Below, in pieces: positions 52,954 to 61,486 of a DNA stretch of 64,000 nucleotides; position 1 is the stretch's first letter; every line of letters begins with the position of its first letter. The stretch spans positions 1,308,501 to 1,372,500 of the forward strand of contig NZ_CP022121.1 in NCBI RefSeq assembly GCF_002224645.1, given 5' to 3'. The notes under the pieces are model-generated. The model saw only the letters and a list, made by a program, of their open reading frames with translations, was not told the DNA's origin and ran no database searches. Source of the DNA: Dehalobacterium formicoaceticum (lineage in GTDB: Bacteria > Bacillota > Dehalobacteriia > Dehalobacteriales > Dehalobacteriaceae). Made by a program: the position numbers and the translations under genes.

Positions 52954-53928
52954 ATGCTTTTACCCCTTAGTCAAATACCCGAACTGAGTCCCAATCGTCA
53001 AGCCTTTTCCTTCATTCATGAATTTATATCCCGCAGTGAACAGCTAAACGTCAAGGTTGACCGCATTAATGGAGCAACGGTCATCGATTGCGGTGTTCAT
53101 GTCCGGGGAGGTTTGGAAGCGGGCATCTTGTTTTCTAAGGTTTGCTTAGGCGGTTTGGCCCGGGTCAAATTATGTTGGAGTGATTTCCGGGGGCTAAAGT
53201 TCCCCGGAGTGGAAGTATTCACTGATCATCCGATCCGTGCCTGCATGGCTTCTCAGTATGCCGGCTGGCCAATTAAAAGCGGAAAATATTTGTTCATGGG
53301 TTCCGGACCCGCGTGTGCCATTGTCCATCGAGGAAGCCTCTTTAAAATGCTGGGCTACCAGGATCACTCCGAAATTGCCATCCTCTGCCTGGAAAGCAAC
53401 AGACTTCCTCACGGAGATGTCATTGAACAGATTGCCGAATCATGCGGCTGCGAAACGAAAAATCTCTACATTTTGGTGGCTCCCACTACCTCTCTTGTGG
53501 GCACGGTGCAGGTGGCTGCCCGGGCCTTGGAGACAGGATTGTTTAAACTAAGAAGAATAGGCTACGATCTGGGGAAAATCATCTCCGGAGGTGCTGTTTG
53601 TCCCGTTTCACCTGTGGCCTCCAGTACCCTGAATGGGTTAGGGCGTACCAATGATGCCATCTCATATGGTTCCACGGTTCATTATCATATCCATGATGAT
53701 GATGAAACCTTAGCACAAGTGGTGCAGCAGGTTCCATCCTGTGCCGCTCCGGAATATGGGCGTACCTACCTGGAAATTGATAAAAGCCATGATAATTTCT
53801 TTAATCTCAGTCCGGATCAGTTTAATCCTGCGGAGGTGTGGTTATCTAATCTGGACAGCGGAAATTCATTTCGGGCAGGGGAGATTCGGCCGGATATTTT
53901 AGCCCGGTCTTTTGGGTTAAAATCATAA
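52954..53928 (+). CDS. mch: Methenyltetrahydromethanopterin cyclohydrolase
   Basis: A 324-residue protein collinear with archaeal and methylotroph Mch as I know it: NGATVIDCGVHVRGGLEAG (about 40-57), VCLGGLARVKL, TDHPIRACMASQYAGWPI, FMGSGPA (114-120), LCLESNRLPHGDVIEQIA, LVAPTTSLVGTVQVAARALETG, GRTNDAISYGSTV and GEIRPDILARSFGL at the end. Mch hydrolyses methenyl-H4MPT to formyl-H4MPT in C1 metabolism. It is uncommon in Firmicutes, and no other H4MPT genes are in the window. The ATG at 52954 follows AGAGGA; gltX ends 61 bases upstream. Confidence 0.9.
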   Translation: MLLPLSQIPELSPNRQAFSFIHEFISRSEQLNVKVDRINGATVIDCGVHVRGGLEAGILFSKVCLGGLARVKLCWSDFRGLKFPGVEVFTDHPIRACMASQYAGWPIKSGKYLFMGSGPACAIVHRGSLFKMLGYQDHSEIAILCLESNRLPHGDVIEQIAESCGCETKNLYILVAPTTSLVGTVQVAARALETGLFKLRRIGYDLGKIISGGAVCPVSPVASSTLNGLGRTNDAISYGSTVHYHIHDDDETLAQVVQQVPSCAAPEYGRTYLEIDKSHDNFFNLSPDQFNPAEVWLSNLDSGNSFRAGEIRPDILARSFGLKS

Positions 53929-53944
53929 GGTTAGAATTGTTTTG

Positions 53945-54091
53945 CTAGACGCGGTCATTTCTATTTTTTTCTATATAGATATCAAGTGCCTTGATTCCCC
54001 TTGTGGCCAACTTAACAAATAAAACGAAAGCGTATATACCTAATCCTAAGATTGTAAGATAAATGATTAAAAAGAAACTGGTTGCATTCAT
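53945..54091 (-). CDS. Small single-helix membrane protein
   Basis: A 48-residue protein: MNATSFFLIIYLTILGLGIY and a second half FVLFVKLATRG followed by a charged tail. AAGGAGG lies 11 bases before the ATG. The gene reads toward the mch 3' end. Unrecognised. Confidence 0.5.
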   Translation of the reverse strand: MNATSFFLIIYLTILGLGIYAFVLFVKLATRGIKALDIYIEKNRNDRV

Positions 54092-54204
54092 AAATATCAA
54101 ATCCTCCTTGATTAAGATTATTATTTAGAGAAAACTTAGCTTAAGCCTTAGCTGCACTTGTACTTTTAAACCTTAAAAGTCTATACATTTCGAAAGTAAA
54201 ATAA

Positions 54205-54237
54205 AACGCCGCAACATAGCATTGTTCCGGCGTTTTT
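54205..54237 (-). terminator. Terminator of the aminomutase gene
   Basis: On the minus strand AAAAACGCCGGAACA pairs with TGTTGCGGCGTTTT, directly after the aminomutase stop. Confidence 0.85.
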
Positions 54238-54248
54238 CTGATGCTTTT

Positions 54249-55517
54249 TTATTCCGCTTCGGGCAGAAGGGAAAATTCCATCTCCCGGTTTTCCCAATTG
54301 CGCAGACGAACTCGGTATCCGTTGTATTTTTGGACATAGGTGGGTAAGAGGGGTACCTTTCCGTAGCCATAAGGACTGTTAATAATATAAGTTGGCACAG
54401 CCAGACCGGAAGTGAATCCCCGTAATTTTTTGAGGATTTCCATGCCTTCATCTACCGTTGTGATAAAATGCTTGGTGCCTTTCACGGCTTTGGCATGAAA
54501 GATATAATAGGGACGCACCCTGATTTTTAACAGTTCCTGATTCATTTTTTTCATAACATGCGGATCATTGTTAACCCCTTTCAGAAGAACTGCCTGGTTA
54601 CCCAAAATCACACCGGCTTCCACCAGCAGATCACATGCTTTCTTGCTTTCCGGAGTGATCTCCCTGGGATGGTTGAACTGGGTATTGATATAAATGGGAG
54701 GATGTTTCTTAAGCACGGCGCACAGTTCCGGTGTAATGCGCTGAGGCAGTGTCACTGGAGTGCGGGTACCGATGCGTTTAATCTCCACATGACTTATTTG
54801 ATCCAGCTCAGAAAGGAGCCAATCCAATTGACTGTCACTTAAGAGCAGAGCATCTCCGCCAGTAATTAATACATCACGGATTTCAGGATTTTCCCTGATA
54901 TAATCTAAGGCTGCCTGCAAGTTTTCTTTGGTCTGGTTTTTATCCACCTCACCAATGTTGCGGCGTCTTTGGCAATGGCGGCAATACATGCCGCACTGAT
55001 TGGTCACATTAATGATCAAACGGTCCGAATAACGCCGGGTAATGCAAGGGGCCGGAGAGGTGAACTCCTCTGCCATCGGATCGTCATAGCCTAGTTCATC
55101 TAATTCCTCAATAGAGGGCACCGACTGGCGCATAATGGGGTCCTCCAGGGAAAACGGTCTGATCAGGGAGACATAATAGGGCGAAATCGCCCAGCGATAA
55201 AGCTGTCCAACTTGTTCGATCCCAGCGAGCCGCTCTTCATCAATTCCCATAATTTGTGCCAGGACATGAACATCATTAATACGATGGGACATTTGCCAAT
55301 GCCAGTTGTTCCAATCTTCCTCGGTGGCGTTGAAATAGGCCAGAATTTTTTCTTTATTGCCGGTTAAAGTTTCAGACATTTCGAATCCAGTCTTAATCAG
55401 AGGTTTTTTTTCAAGATAATCGTCCATCTTATGCTTAAGTTCAGTGGCACGTTCCAATGAGATTTCCCTTTTTTCTTCAACACTAAACTCGCGCTGGTTT
55501 TCATTTTTGATTAACAC
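54249..55517 (-). CDS. eam: Glutamate 2,3-aminomutase (KamA-family radical SAM/PLP enzyme)
   Basis: A 422-residue radical SAM protein. Cys175, Cys179 and Cys182 (CGMYCRHCQRRR) bind the 4Fe-4S cluster, GGDALLLSD binds SAM, and the PLP-binding lysine lies near SPYGYGKVPLLP. The Q in CRHCQRRRNIGEVD and the FHAKAVKGTKHF stretch, lacking the Asp that lysine aminomutases use to hold the lysine side chain, point to glutamate as substrate. The product, beta-glutamate, is a known osmolyte. The c-di-AMP riboswitch in its leader supports an osmotic role. Lysine 2,3-aminomutase is the alternative. Confidence 0.85.
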   Translation of the reverse strand: MLIKNENQREFSVEEKREISLERATELKHKMDDYLEKKPLIKTGFEMSETLTGNKEKILAYFNATEEDWNNWHWQMSHRINDVHVLAQIMGIDEERLAGIEQVGQLYRWAISPYYVSLIRPFSLEDPIMRQSVPSIEELDELGYDDPMAEEFTSPAPCITRRYSDRLIINVTNQCGMYCRHCQRRRNIGEVDKNQTKENLQAALDYIRENPEIRDVLITGGDALLLSDSQLDWLLSELDQISHVEIKRIGTRTPVTLPQRITPELCAVLKKHPPIYINTQFNHPREITPESKKACDLLVEAGVILGNQAVLLKGVNNDPHVMKKMNQELLKIRVRPYYIFHAKAVKGTKHFITTVDEGMEILKKLRGFTSGLAVPTYIINSPYGYGKVPLLPTYVQKYNGYRVRLRNWENREMEFSLLPEAE

Positions 55518-55704
55518 ATTGCATTCCTCCTTTTTCTGAACGAATTATCGGTTTAATAGGTTTAAAATGTTTATTAAAAGCAAAACAGTTGCATCCTTTT
55601 AAAAACATAAGTTCCACAAAACACCATCTTAGGGGAAAACAAATGCCCCGGTCAGCAATGTCCGGAGCAAAAAGGGTACATAAAAGATAGCAAAGCTAAG
55701 CTTT

Positions 55705-55835
55705 AAGTCCTCCCTTTCTACGCTTACGAAGTTAGCTGACGGATTCGGGCCGAAAGTGTGACCCTACCTCTTAATGAGGATTCACCCCAGTGATGGTTCC
55801 CCCGCTTCTTTTTTAAGAACTCAGCGATTGAGGAT
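55705..55835 (-). promoter_or_regulatory. c-di-AMP riboswitch (ydaO-yuaA type) upstream of eam
   Basis: On the minus strand: CGCTGAGTTCTTAA, GCGGGGGAACC, GGGGTGAATCCTC, GAGGTAGGGTCA, GCCCGAATCCGTCAGCTAAC and CGTAAGCGT in that order, the conserved core of the ydaO-yuaA class. It starts about 70 bases after the promoter and ends about 190 before the aminomutase ATG. A G/C stem (GCTCCGG / CCGGGGC) after it may be the terminator it controls. Expected to reduce expression when c-di-AMP is high. Confidence 0.92.
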
Positions 55836-55903
55836 TCATAATCTTAAATTGAAAATTGAAGAGAATTTGATAGGTAATCGTCTACTCGTCCTAATACTTT
55901 ATA

Positions 55904-55932
55904 ATTATACCACGAAAAGTAAATTAATGCAA
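55904..55932 (-). promoter_or_regulatory. Promoter of the aminomutase transcript
   Basis: On the minus strand TTGCAT and TATAAT with a 17-base spacer, upstream of the riboswitch. Confidence 0.7.
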
Positions 55933-55983
55933 GAAACACAGGCTAAAGAGTGTTGGAAGTTTTATAAAAAGCCTGGACATCTC

Positions 55984-56012
55984 TTGACAAACATAGTTAA
56001 AATTGATAACAT
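55984..56012 (+). promoter_or_regulatory. Promoter of the T-box transcript
   Basis: TTGACA and TAACAT with a 17-base spacer, diverging from the aminomutase promoter. Confidence 0.6.
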
Positions 56013-56019
56013 AATCCTT

Positions 56020-56336
56020 AATTGATTAAATGCTATGACAGGGAAAACACAATGCAGAATGTGGCCACAGAGAGCTGTTGGATGCTGCAAAACAGTGCCC
56101 GAAGCAAAAGTGAACTCACCCTCGAGCAGTCTGCTGAAAGCTTTTAGGTGCTCTATGCTGGAAAGCAAGTAGGTATGAACGGGATTCTCGCCGTTATCAT
56201 GAGAGGGCATTCGTTATTCTGACTGATGCTTCAGAGGGGGTATTTTGATACCAAAAAGAGTGGTACCGCGGAAGACTAAAGCTTTCGTCTCAAACAATAT
56301 TGTCAATATTGTTTGATGATGAAAGCTTTTTATTTT
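56020..56336 (+). promoter_or_regulatory. T-box leader
   Basis: Stem I landmarks are AGAGAG, GATGCTGCAAAACAG, GTGAACTCACCCTCGAGCA, CTGCTGAAAG and AAGTAGG, followed by the hairpin AACGG/CCGTT. The T-box sequence AGAGTGGTACCGCGG is at 56257-56271. A strong terminator follows: AAAGCTTTC / GAAAGCTTT (56278-56286 / 56321-56329) with inner stem TCAAACAATATTG / CAATATTGTTTGA. The leader reads uncharged tRNA and would raise expression of the gene at 56392. The specifier codon could not be assigned safely. Confidence 0.9.
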
Positions 56337-56391
56337 CGCCGATTCTTTTTGGCTGGATTTTTTCACGATCTCAGAAACAAAAGGAGGAAAG

Positions 56392-58926
56392 ATGATGAAA
56401 ATTGCTTTTTCAACACTGGGTTGTCCCGATTTCAGTTGGACGGATATTTATTCTATGGCTAAGGACTTTGGTTTTAACGGCATTGAAATTCGCGGTTTGG
56501 GCAATGAAATATTTGCTGTTCAGGCGCAACCCTTTACAGAGGATCAGATCCCTAAAACGAAAAAAAGGCTTGCTGAATTGCAGATGGAGATCCCTTGCCT
56601 TTCTTCGGGCTGCTGTTTAAGGTTTAAGGAAAATACGGAGAAAAACCATGAGGAGATTGTTCAGTACATTGAGCTGGCTGCTAAACTGGGCACCCCTTAT
56701 ATTCGGATTCTCGCCGACTTAGAACCTCATGTTACCGGCGAGGTGGACGATGAGGTTGTCCTTGCCGCTCTCAGGCGCCTGATTCCTATTGCGGAAGAGA
56801 AGGGCGTTACCCTATTGGTAGAGACCAATGGTGTCTATGCCGATACTACACGCCTGTGCAAGCTTTTGGAGGATGCAGCCAGTGATGCGGTGGCAGCTCT
56901 TTGGGATATGCATCATCCCTATCGCTTTGCCGGAGAGGAGCCGGAAAAAACGGTGCAGAATCTGGGTGCCTACATTAAATATGTGCATACAAAAGATTCT
57001 GTAGTGGAAAATGGTAAAATTCACTATCGTATGATGGGTGAGGGAGATCTGCCTGTCGAAGATATGTTACTGGCGCTGCGTTCCATTAATTATGAGGGCT
57101 ACATATCTTTGGAATGGGTGAAGCGCTGGGCACCTGAGCTTAGTGATGCCGGAGTGGTTTTCCCCAATTTTGCCAACTATATGAACCGTTATCGGGAAAA
57201 GGGTATGAAGAAGAGCCATCTCTTTGATAACAATGCCGGAACGGGAAAGTATGTTTGGCAGAAAGACACTTTGATTGATCTGACATTTCCTCAAGTCCTG
57301 GATCGGATCGTGGAGGAGTTCCCGGACCAATATGCATTTCGCTATACCACATTGGATTATACGAGAACTTATGCCCAATTTCGGGATGATGTGGATACCT
57401 TTGCCCGAGCTTTGATAGCCATGGGAGTGCGACCCGGTGACCATGTAGCCATCTGGGCCACCAATGTGCCCCAATGGTACATTACATTCTGGGCCACCAC
57501 CAAAATTGGTGCGGTTCTGGTTACCGTCAACACTGCCTATAAGATCTATGAAGCGGAGTATTTGCTGCGCCAGTCCGATACTCATACCCTGGTAATGATC
57601 GATGGTCATAAGGATTCCGATTATGTGGGTATCATGAAAGAACTGTGTCCGGAATTGGAAACCACCCAGGCTGGTGAGCCCTTGCATATGAAAAGACTGC
57701 CTTTCCTGCGCAACATCGTTACTACTGATTCCAAACAAAAAGGATGCCTGTCCTGGGAAGAAGCCAACGCCCTGTCCGAGAACGTTTCTTCTGAGCAATT
57801 ACGCTTTTATGCTCGGGACGTTAACAGAAATGATGTCTGCAACATGCAGTATACCTCGGGAACTACAGGTTTTCCCAAAGGGGTTATGCTCACCCACTAT
57901 AATGTGGTGAATAACGGTAAAACCATTGGTGACTGTATGGATTTTTCCACCGCAGACCGCTTGCTCCTGCATGTGCCTATGTTCCATTGCTTTGGGATGG
58001 TTCTGGCCATGACGGCAGCCATGACCCATGGTGTTACCATTAGTCCCATTCCTGCTTTTTCACCCAAATTGGCTCTGGAATGTATCAACAAGGAGAGAAT
58101 AACTGCATGCCACGGTGTTCCCACCATGTTTATCGCCATGATGGAGCATGAGAATTTCGCCCAGACAGATTTCTCCCATATGAGGACAGGTATCATGGCC
58201 GGGAGCCGTTGCCCGGTCAAGGTGATGCAGGATGTGGTAGATAAGATGAATATGAAAGAGATTACCATTGTCTTTGGTCTGACAGAGTCTTCCCCGGGAT
58301 GCACCCAAAGCCGGGTAGACGATTCCATTGAGCTGCGAGTTAATACTGTAGGGCGTCCTCTTCCCGGTGTAGAATGTAAGATTGTTGATCCCGAAACGGG
58401 AGAGGATTTGCCTGATAATATGGATGGTGAATTTGTTGCCCGGGGTTATAATATTATGAAAGGCTATTATAAAATGCCGGAGGCAACCAAGGCTGCTATC
58501 GATGATGATGGCTGGCTGCATACGGGAGACATCGCCCGCCGGGATGAGAATGGGTACTATAAAATAACCGGACGGCTCAAGGATATGATTATTAGGGGCG
58601 GAGAGAACATCTATCCTAAGGAGATTGAGGATTTTGTTTATACCCATCCCAAAGTCAAGGATGTACAAGTGGTCGGAGTACCAAGTAAAGATTATGGTGA
58701 GGAGATTATGGCAGCTGTAATCCTCAAGGATGGGGAAACAATGACCGCCGATGAACTCAAAGACTATATCCGGTCACATATGGCCAAGCATAAAACACCC
58801 CGTTATATTGAATTTGTCACAGAATTCCCCATGAATGCCGCAGGGAAAATTTTAAAATACAAGATGAGAGAAGAAGCTGTTGAGAAACTGGGTTTGCAGG
58901 CAGACTGTCAGATTGTCACAGCCTAA
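56392..58926 (+). CDS. Fusion: sugar-phosphate isomerase/AP-endonuclease-2-like TIM barrel + AMP-dependent acyl-CoA synthetase
   Basis: An 844-residue fusion. Residues 1-270 match the xylose-isomerase-like TIM barrel (AP_endonuc_2) with metal ligands in LLVETNG, LWDMHHP and YVHTKDS. Residues 290-840 are an adenylating acyl-CoA synthetase: YTSGTTGFPKGVMLTHYN, FGLTESSPG, DDGWLHTGDIARRDENGYY and the GKILKYK lysine. It starts with AAAGGAGGAAAG before the ATG. The T-box leader implies a role tied to an amino acid, perhaps activation of its keto or CoA derivative. Substrate unknown; the order of domains is not an assembly artefact visible here. Confidence 0.9.
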   Translation: MMKIAFSTLGCPDFSWTDIYSMAKDFGFNGIEIRGLGNEIFAVQAQPFTEDQIPKTKKRLAELQMEIPCLSSGCCLRFKENTEKNHEEIVQYIELAAKLGTPYIRILADLEPHVTGEVDDEVVLAALRRLIPIAEEKGVTLLVETNGVYADTTRLCKLLEDAASDAVAALWDMHHPYRFAGEEPEKTVQNLGAYIKYVHTKDSVVENGKIHYRMMGEGDLPVEDMLLALRSINYEGYISLEWVKRWAPELSDAGVVFPNFANYMNRYREKGMKKSHLFDNNAGTGKYVWQKDTLIDLTFPQVLDRIVEEFPDQYAFRYTTLDYTRTYAQFRDDVDTFARALIAMGVRPGDHVAIWATNVPQWYITFWATTKIGAVLVTVNTAYKIYEAEYLLRQSDTHTLVMIDGHKDSDYVGIMKELCPELETTQAGEPLHMKRLPFLRNIVTTDSKQKGCLSWEEANALSENVSSEQLRFYARDVNRNDVCNMQYTSGTTGFPKGVMLTHYNVVNNGKTIGDCMDFSTADRLLLHVPMFHCFGMVLAMTAAMTHGVTISPIPAFSPKLALECINKERITACHGVPTMFIAMMEHENFAQTDFSHMRTGIMAGSRCPVKVMQDVVDKMNMKEITIVFGLTESSPGCTQSRVDDSIELRVNTVGRPLPGVECKIVDPETGEDLPDNMDGEFVARGYNIMKGYYKMPEATKAAIDDDGWLHTGDIARRDENGYYKITGRLKDMIIRGGENIYPKEIEDFVYTHPKVKDVQVVGVPSKDYGEEIMAAVILKDGETMTADELKDYIRSHMAKHKTPRYIEFVTEFPMNAAGKILKYKMREEAVEKLGLQADCQIVTA

Positions 58927-59007
58927 TATATGAAAGGGACAGTTTTTTTCTTTCAATATGATCTATCAAGTCTCGGACTTAAAGTTGCGAGGTACTATAA
59001 AAGGAAT

Positions 59008-59652
59008 ATGAAAATGACCACAAAAGAGCTGATTTTTCCCAGAATATTTTATGAAGAGCGACCGGTGGGCTACGGAGGAAATCAGGAATGGTTCCTGCAA
59101 AATATGCAAAGAAATGCCGGCTGCGGCAGTGTCTGCGGCGCAAATCTGGCTGCCTGCTATGCCTTGAATGAACCTGAGATGAGAAGTCTTTATGATGGAC
59201 ATATTGACCCTGAGAGCCATCGGTTTCAGCAACAGGAATACTTACATTTAATGGAGGAAATGTATTCTTACATGAAACCAGGTCCCTTGGGATATCCCTA
59301 TCTAAAAAGGTTTGCCAGACAATTTCAGAAATTTGCCCAAAATCAAGGCATTTCCCTGCACCCAAAAGTTCCGGCGAAGTTTGTGAGCTTCGCCGATGCT
59401 TTTTCCTTCGTCCAGGAAAACATTGATCAAGGACATCCCATTGCCCTTTTGATTTTGTTCCAGCGTGCCCATGAATTAAGGGCAGTAAACTGGCACTGGA
59501 TGACGATTACCGGTTACGAGTCCGGTGAGGAGGGAGGGCAGTCTCCTCAAATTATCCTGTCCAATTTTGGTAAGCGGCAAAAGGTACGGGGGGATATTTT
59601 GTTTGAAGTCCACTGGAGGAATTATCTGCGCATGGTGAGCTTTTCGGCTTGA
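59008..59652 (+). CDS. Cysteine-peptidase-like (C39/papain-fold-like) protein
   Basis: A 214-residue protein lacking a signal peptide. AGCGSVCGANLAA resembles the nucleophile helix of C39-like peptidases, with a later His in NWHWMTITGYES and an Asn in ILSNFGKR as possible partners. The ATG at 59008 is preceded by AAAGGA; the frame is open 26 codons further upstream. It follows the fusion enzyme by about 80 bases and is probably cotranscribed. Catalytic assignment is inference. Confidence 0.55.
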   Translation: MKMTTKELIFPRIFYEERPVGYGGNQEWFLQNMQRNAGCGSVCGANLAACYALNEPEMRSLYDGHIDPESHRFQQQEYLHLMEEMYSYMKPGPLGYPYLKRFARQFQKFAQNQGISLHPKVPAKFVSFADAFSFVQENIDQGHPIALLILFQRAHELRAVNWHWMTITGYESGEEGGQSPQIILSNFGKRQKVRGDILFEVHWRNYLRMVSFSA

Positions 59653-59751
59653 CGCAAACCAAGTTTTCTTTAAAAGAAATTGTTAGAAAATTTTGCTTAA
59701 TGTTAGTAAAATGTGATAGAATCAAATAAATAGAGTTTTTGGAGGCGGGTC

Positions 59752-61233
59752 ATGACCAATTCAGATTTCCAAGATACAAAAAAAAATAACTTCGGGTGCC
59801 GGAATCGGGCACTGCTCACAGATTTTTATGAGATCACCATGGCCAATGGTTATTTAGAAAATGGTTTGGCAGATCAGATCGCCTATTTTGATATGTTTTT
59901 CCGCAAGGTGCCGGATAACGGCGGTTTTGCCATTGCTGCAGGCCTGGCGCAGCTGGTAGATTATCTGGAGAACCTAAAATTTGATGAAGAAGATCTTGCT
60001 TATCTGCGGGATAGAGGAATTTTCTCAGAAAAATATCTGGATTATCTTAGAAATTTTGAATTCGTCTGTGATGTTTGGGCAGTACCGGAAGGAACCCCGA
60101 TTTTCCCCAATGAGCCTATTATTAAGGTGCGTGGTCCCGTAGTCCAAGCCCAATTTATCGAAACGATGCTTCTTTTAATTATGAACCATCAGAGCTTAAT
60201 AGCAACTAAAACCAATCGCATCGTCCGTGCGGCTTCCGGGCGAGCCATTGTAGAATTTGGCGCGCGCAGAGCCCAGGGTGGAGATGCAGCTCTTTATGGG
60301 GCCCGTGCAGCATTTATCGGCGGTGCGGCGGGAACTTCCAATACCTTGGCGGCGGCCAAATTTGACATCCCGCCAGCTGGAACTATGGCCCATAGCTGGG
60401 TGCAGCTGTTCCCCTCAGAACTGGAAGCTTTTCAGGCTTATGCCAGAACTTACCTGGAAAACTGTGTCCTTTTAATTGATACATATAATGTTTTAAAATC
60501 AGGGCTGCCCAATGCTATCAAAGTCGCTCAGGAGGAATTGAATCCTCGTGGTTTTCGTTTGAAGGCTGTGCGCATTGACAGTGGTGACTTTTCCTATCTG
60601 GCCCGAATGGTGCGTAAGGAATTGGATCAGGCCGGTCTTGAGGATTGTAAGATTATGGTTTCCAGTTCTTTAGATGAAGACATCATTAGGGAACTTCTCC
60701 TGTTAGGTTCGCCTATTGATTCCTTCGGAGTAGGGGAACGCCTAATCACTGCCCAATCGGATCCGGTCTTTGGCGGAGTGTATAAACTTAGTGCGGTGGA
60801 AGAAGATGGACAGATCGTTCCCAAAATGAAGATCAGCAATAATGTTGGTAAGATTACCGATCCCGGTGCCAAAAAGATTTTCCGCTTGTATGACAATGCA
60901 ACTGGAAAAGGGATTGCCGACATCATTACTCTGGAAGAAGAGACCATCGATGATTCAAAACCTTTCGAAATTTTTAACCCCTTATTTCCCTGGAAAAAAA
61001 GAACGGTGGATAATTTTCGCGCGGAAGAAATGATGGTTAAGATATTCGAACGGGGAAAGTTAATCTTCCATTTGCCGACAGTTCAGGAGATTCAGAGTTA
61101 CTGTGCTCGCATGGTGGATACTCTCTGGCCGGAGATTCTCCGCTTTGAAAATCCCCATGAATACTATGTAAATCTTTCAAGGGACCTTTGGAAGCTGAAA
61201 AACGATTTAATTTATAAGCATTCCCAAGAGTAA
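59752..61233 (+). CDS. pncB: Nicotinate phosphoribosyltransferase
   Basis: A 493-residue PncB of the bacterial long type: LLTDFYEITMANGYLENG at the start, EFGARRAQGGDAALYGARAAFIGG, the AHSWVQLFPSE histidine that is phosphorylated in the family, and the phosphate-binding LRLDSGD-type VRIDSGDFS. It salvages nicotinate to NaMN. GGAGGCGGG precedes the ATG. Confidence 0.95.
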   Translation: MTNSDFQDTKKNNFGCRNRALLTDFYEITMANGYLENGLADQIAYFDMFFRKVPDNGGFAIAAGLAQLVDYLENLKFDEEDLAYLRDRGIFSEKYLDYLRNFEFVCDVWAVPEGTPIFPNEPIIKVRGPVVQAQFIETMLLLIMNHQSLIATKTNRIVRAASGRAIVEFGARRAQGGDAALYGARAAFIGGAAGTSNTLAAAKFDIPPAGTMAHSWVQLFPSELEAFQAYARTYLENCVLLIDTYNVLKSGLPNAIKVAQEELNPRGFRLKAVRIDSGDFSYLARMVRKELDQAGLEDCKIMVSSSLDEDIIRELLLLGSPIDSFGVGERLITAQSDPVFGGVYKLSAVEEDGQIVPKMKISNNVGKITDPGAKKIFRLYDNATGKGIADIITLEEETIDDSKPFEIFNPLFPWKKRTVDNFRAEEMMVKIFERGKLIFHLPTVQEIQSYCARMVDTLWPEILRFENPHEYYVNLSRDLWKLKNDLIYKHSQE

Positions 61234-61272
61234 ATGTTGGGAAGTAGTTGATGAATAAATATAATTTAAATT

Positions 61273-61303
61273 AAAAAAACGCGTATGTTGTACGCGTTTT
61301 TTT
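61273..61303 (+). terminator. pncB terminator
   Basis: AAAAAACGCGTA pairs with TACGCGTTTTTT around TGTTG. Confidence 0.85.
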
Positions 61304-61486
61304 AATAAAATTCATTCATATCTTAGTAATTCTTTAAAGATATTAATAAGATGATAAAAGACTCTTCACATGGAAAGTGTATGATAATAGTTATTAACCG
61401 GAATATCAGCTTCGATATTGCTCTACCTATCAAATTATAAAGCTGAGAACAGAACAAAGCATAAGAAACAAAAGGAGTTGGTGAAT

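Noticed and set aside
55774-56025. 83-residue plus-strand ORF between the riboswitches
   Set aside because: It overlaps the c-di-AMP aptamer and both divergent promoters and has no ribosome site.
57067-57798. Minus-strand ORF of 243 codons inside the fusion gene
   Set aside because: Shadow frame opposite the AMP-ligase domain; no ribosome site or family resemblance.
61234-61486. SAM riboswitch upstream of metK
   Set aside because: No S-box core sequences are present; the 250 bases show only the pncB terminator and AT-rich DNA.
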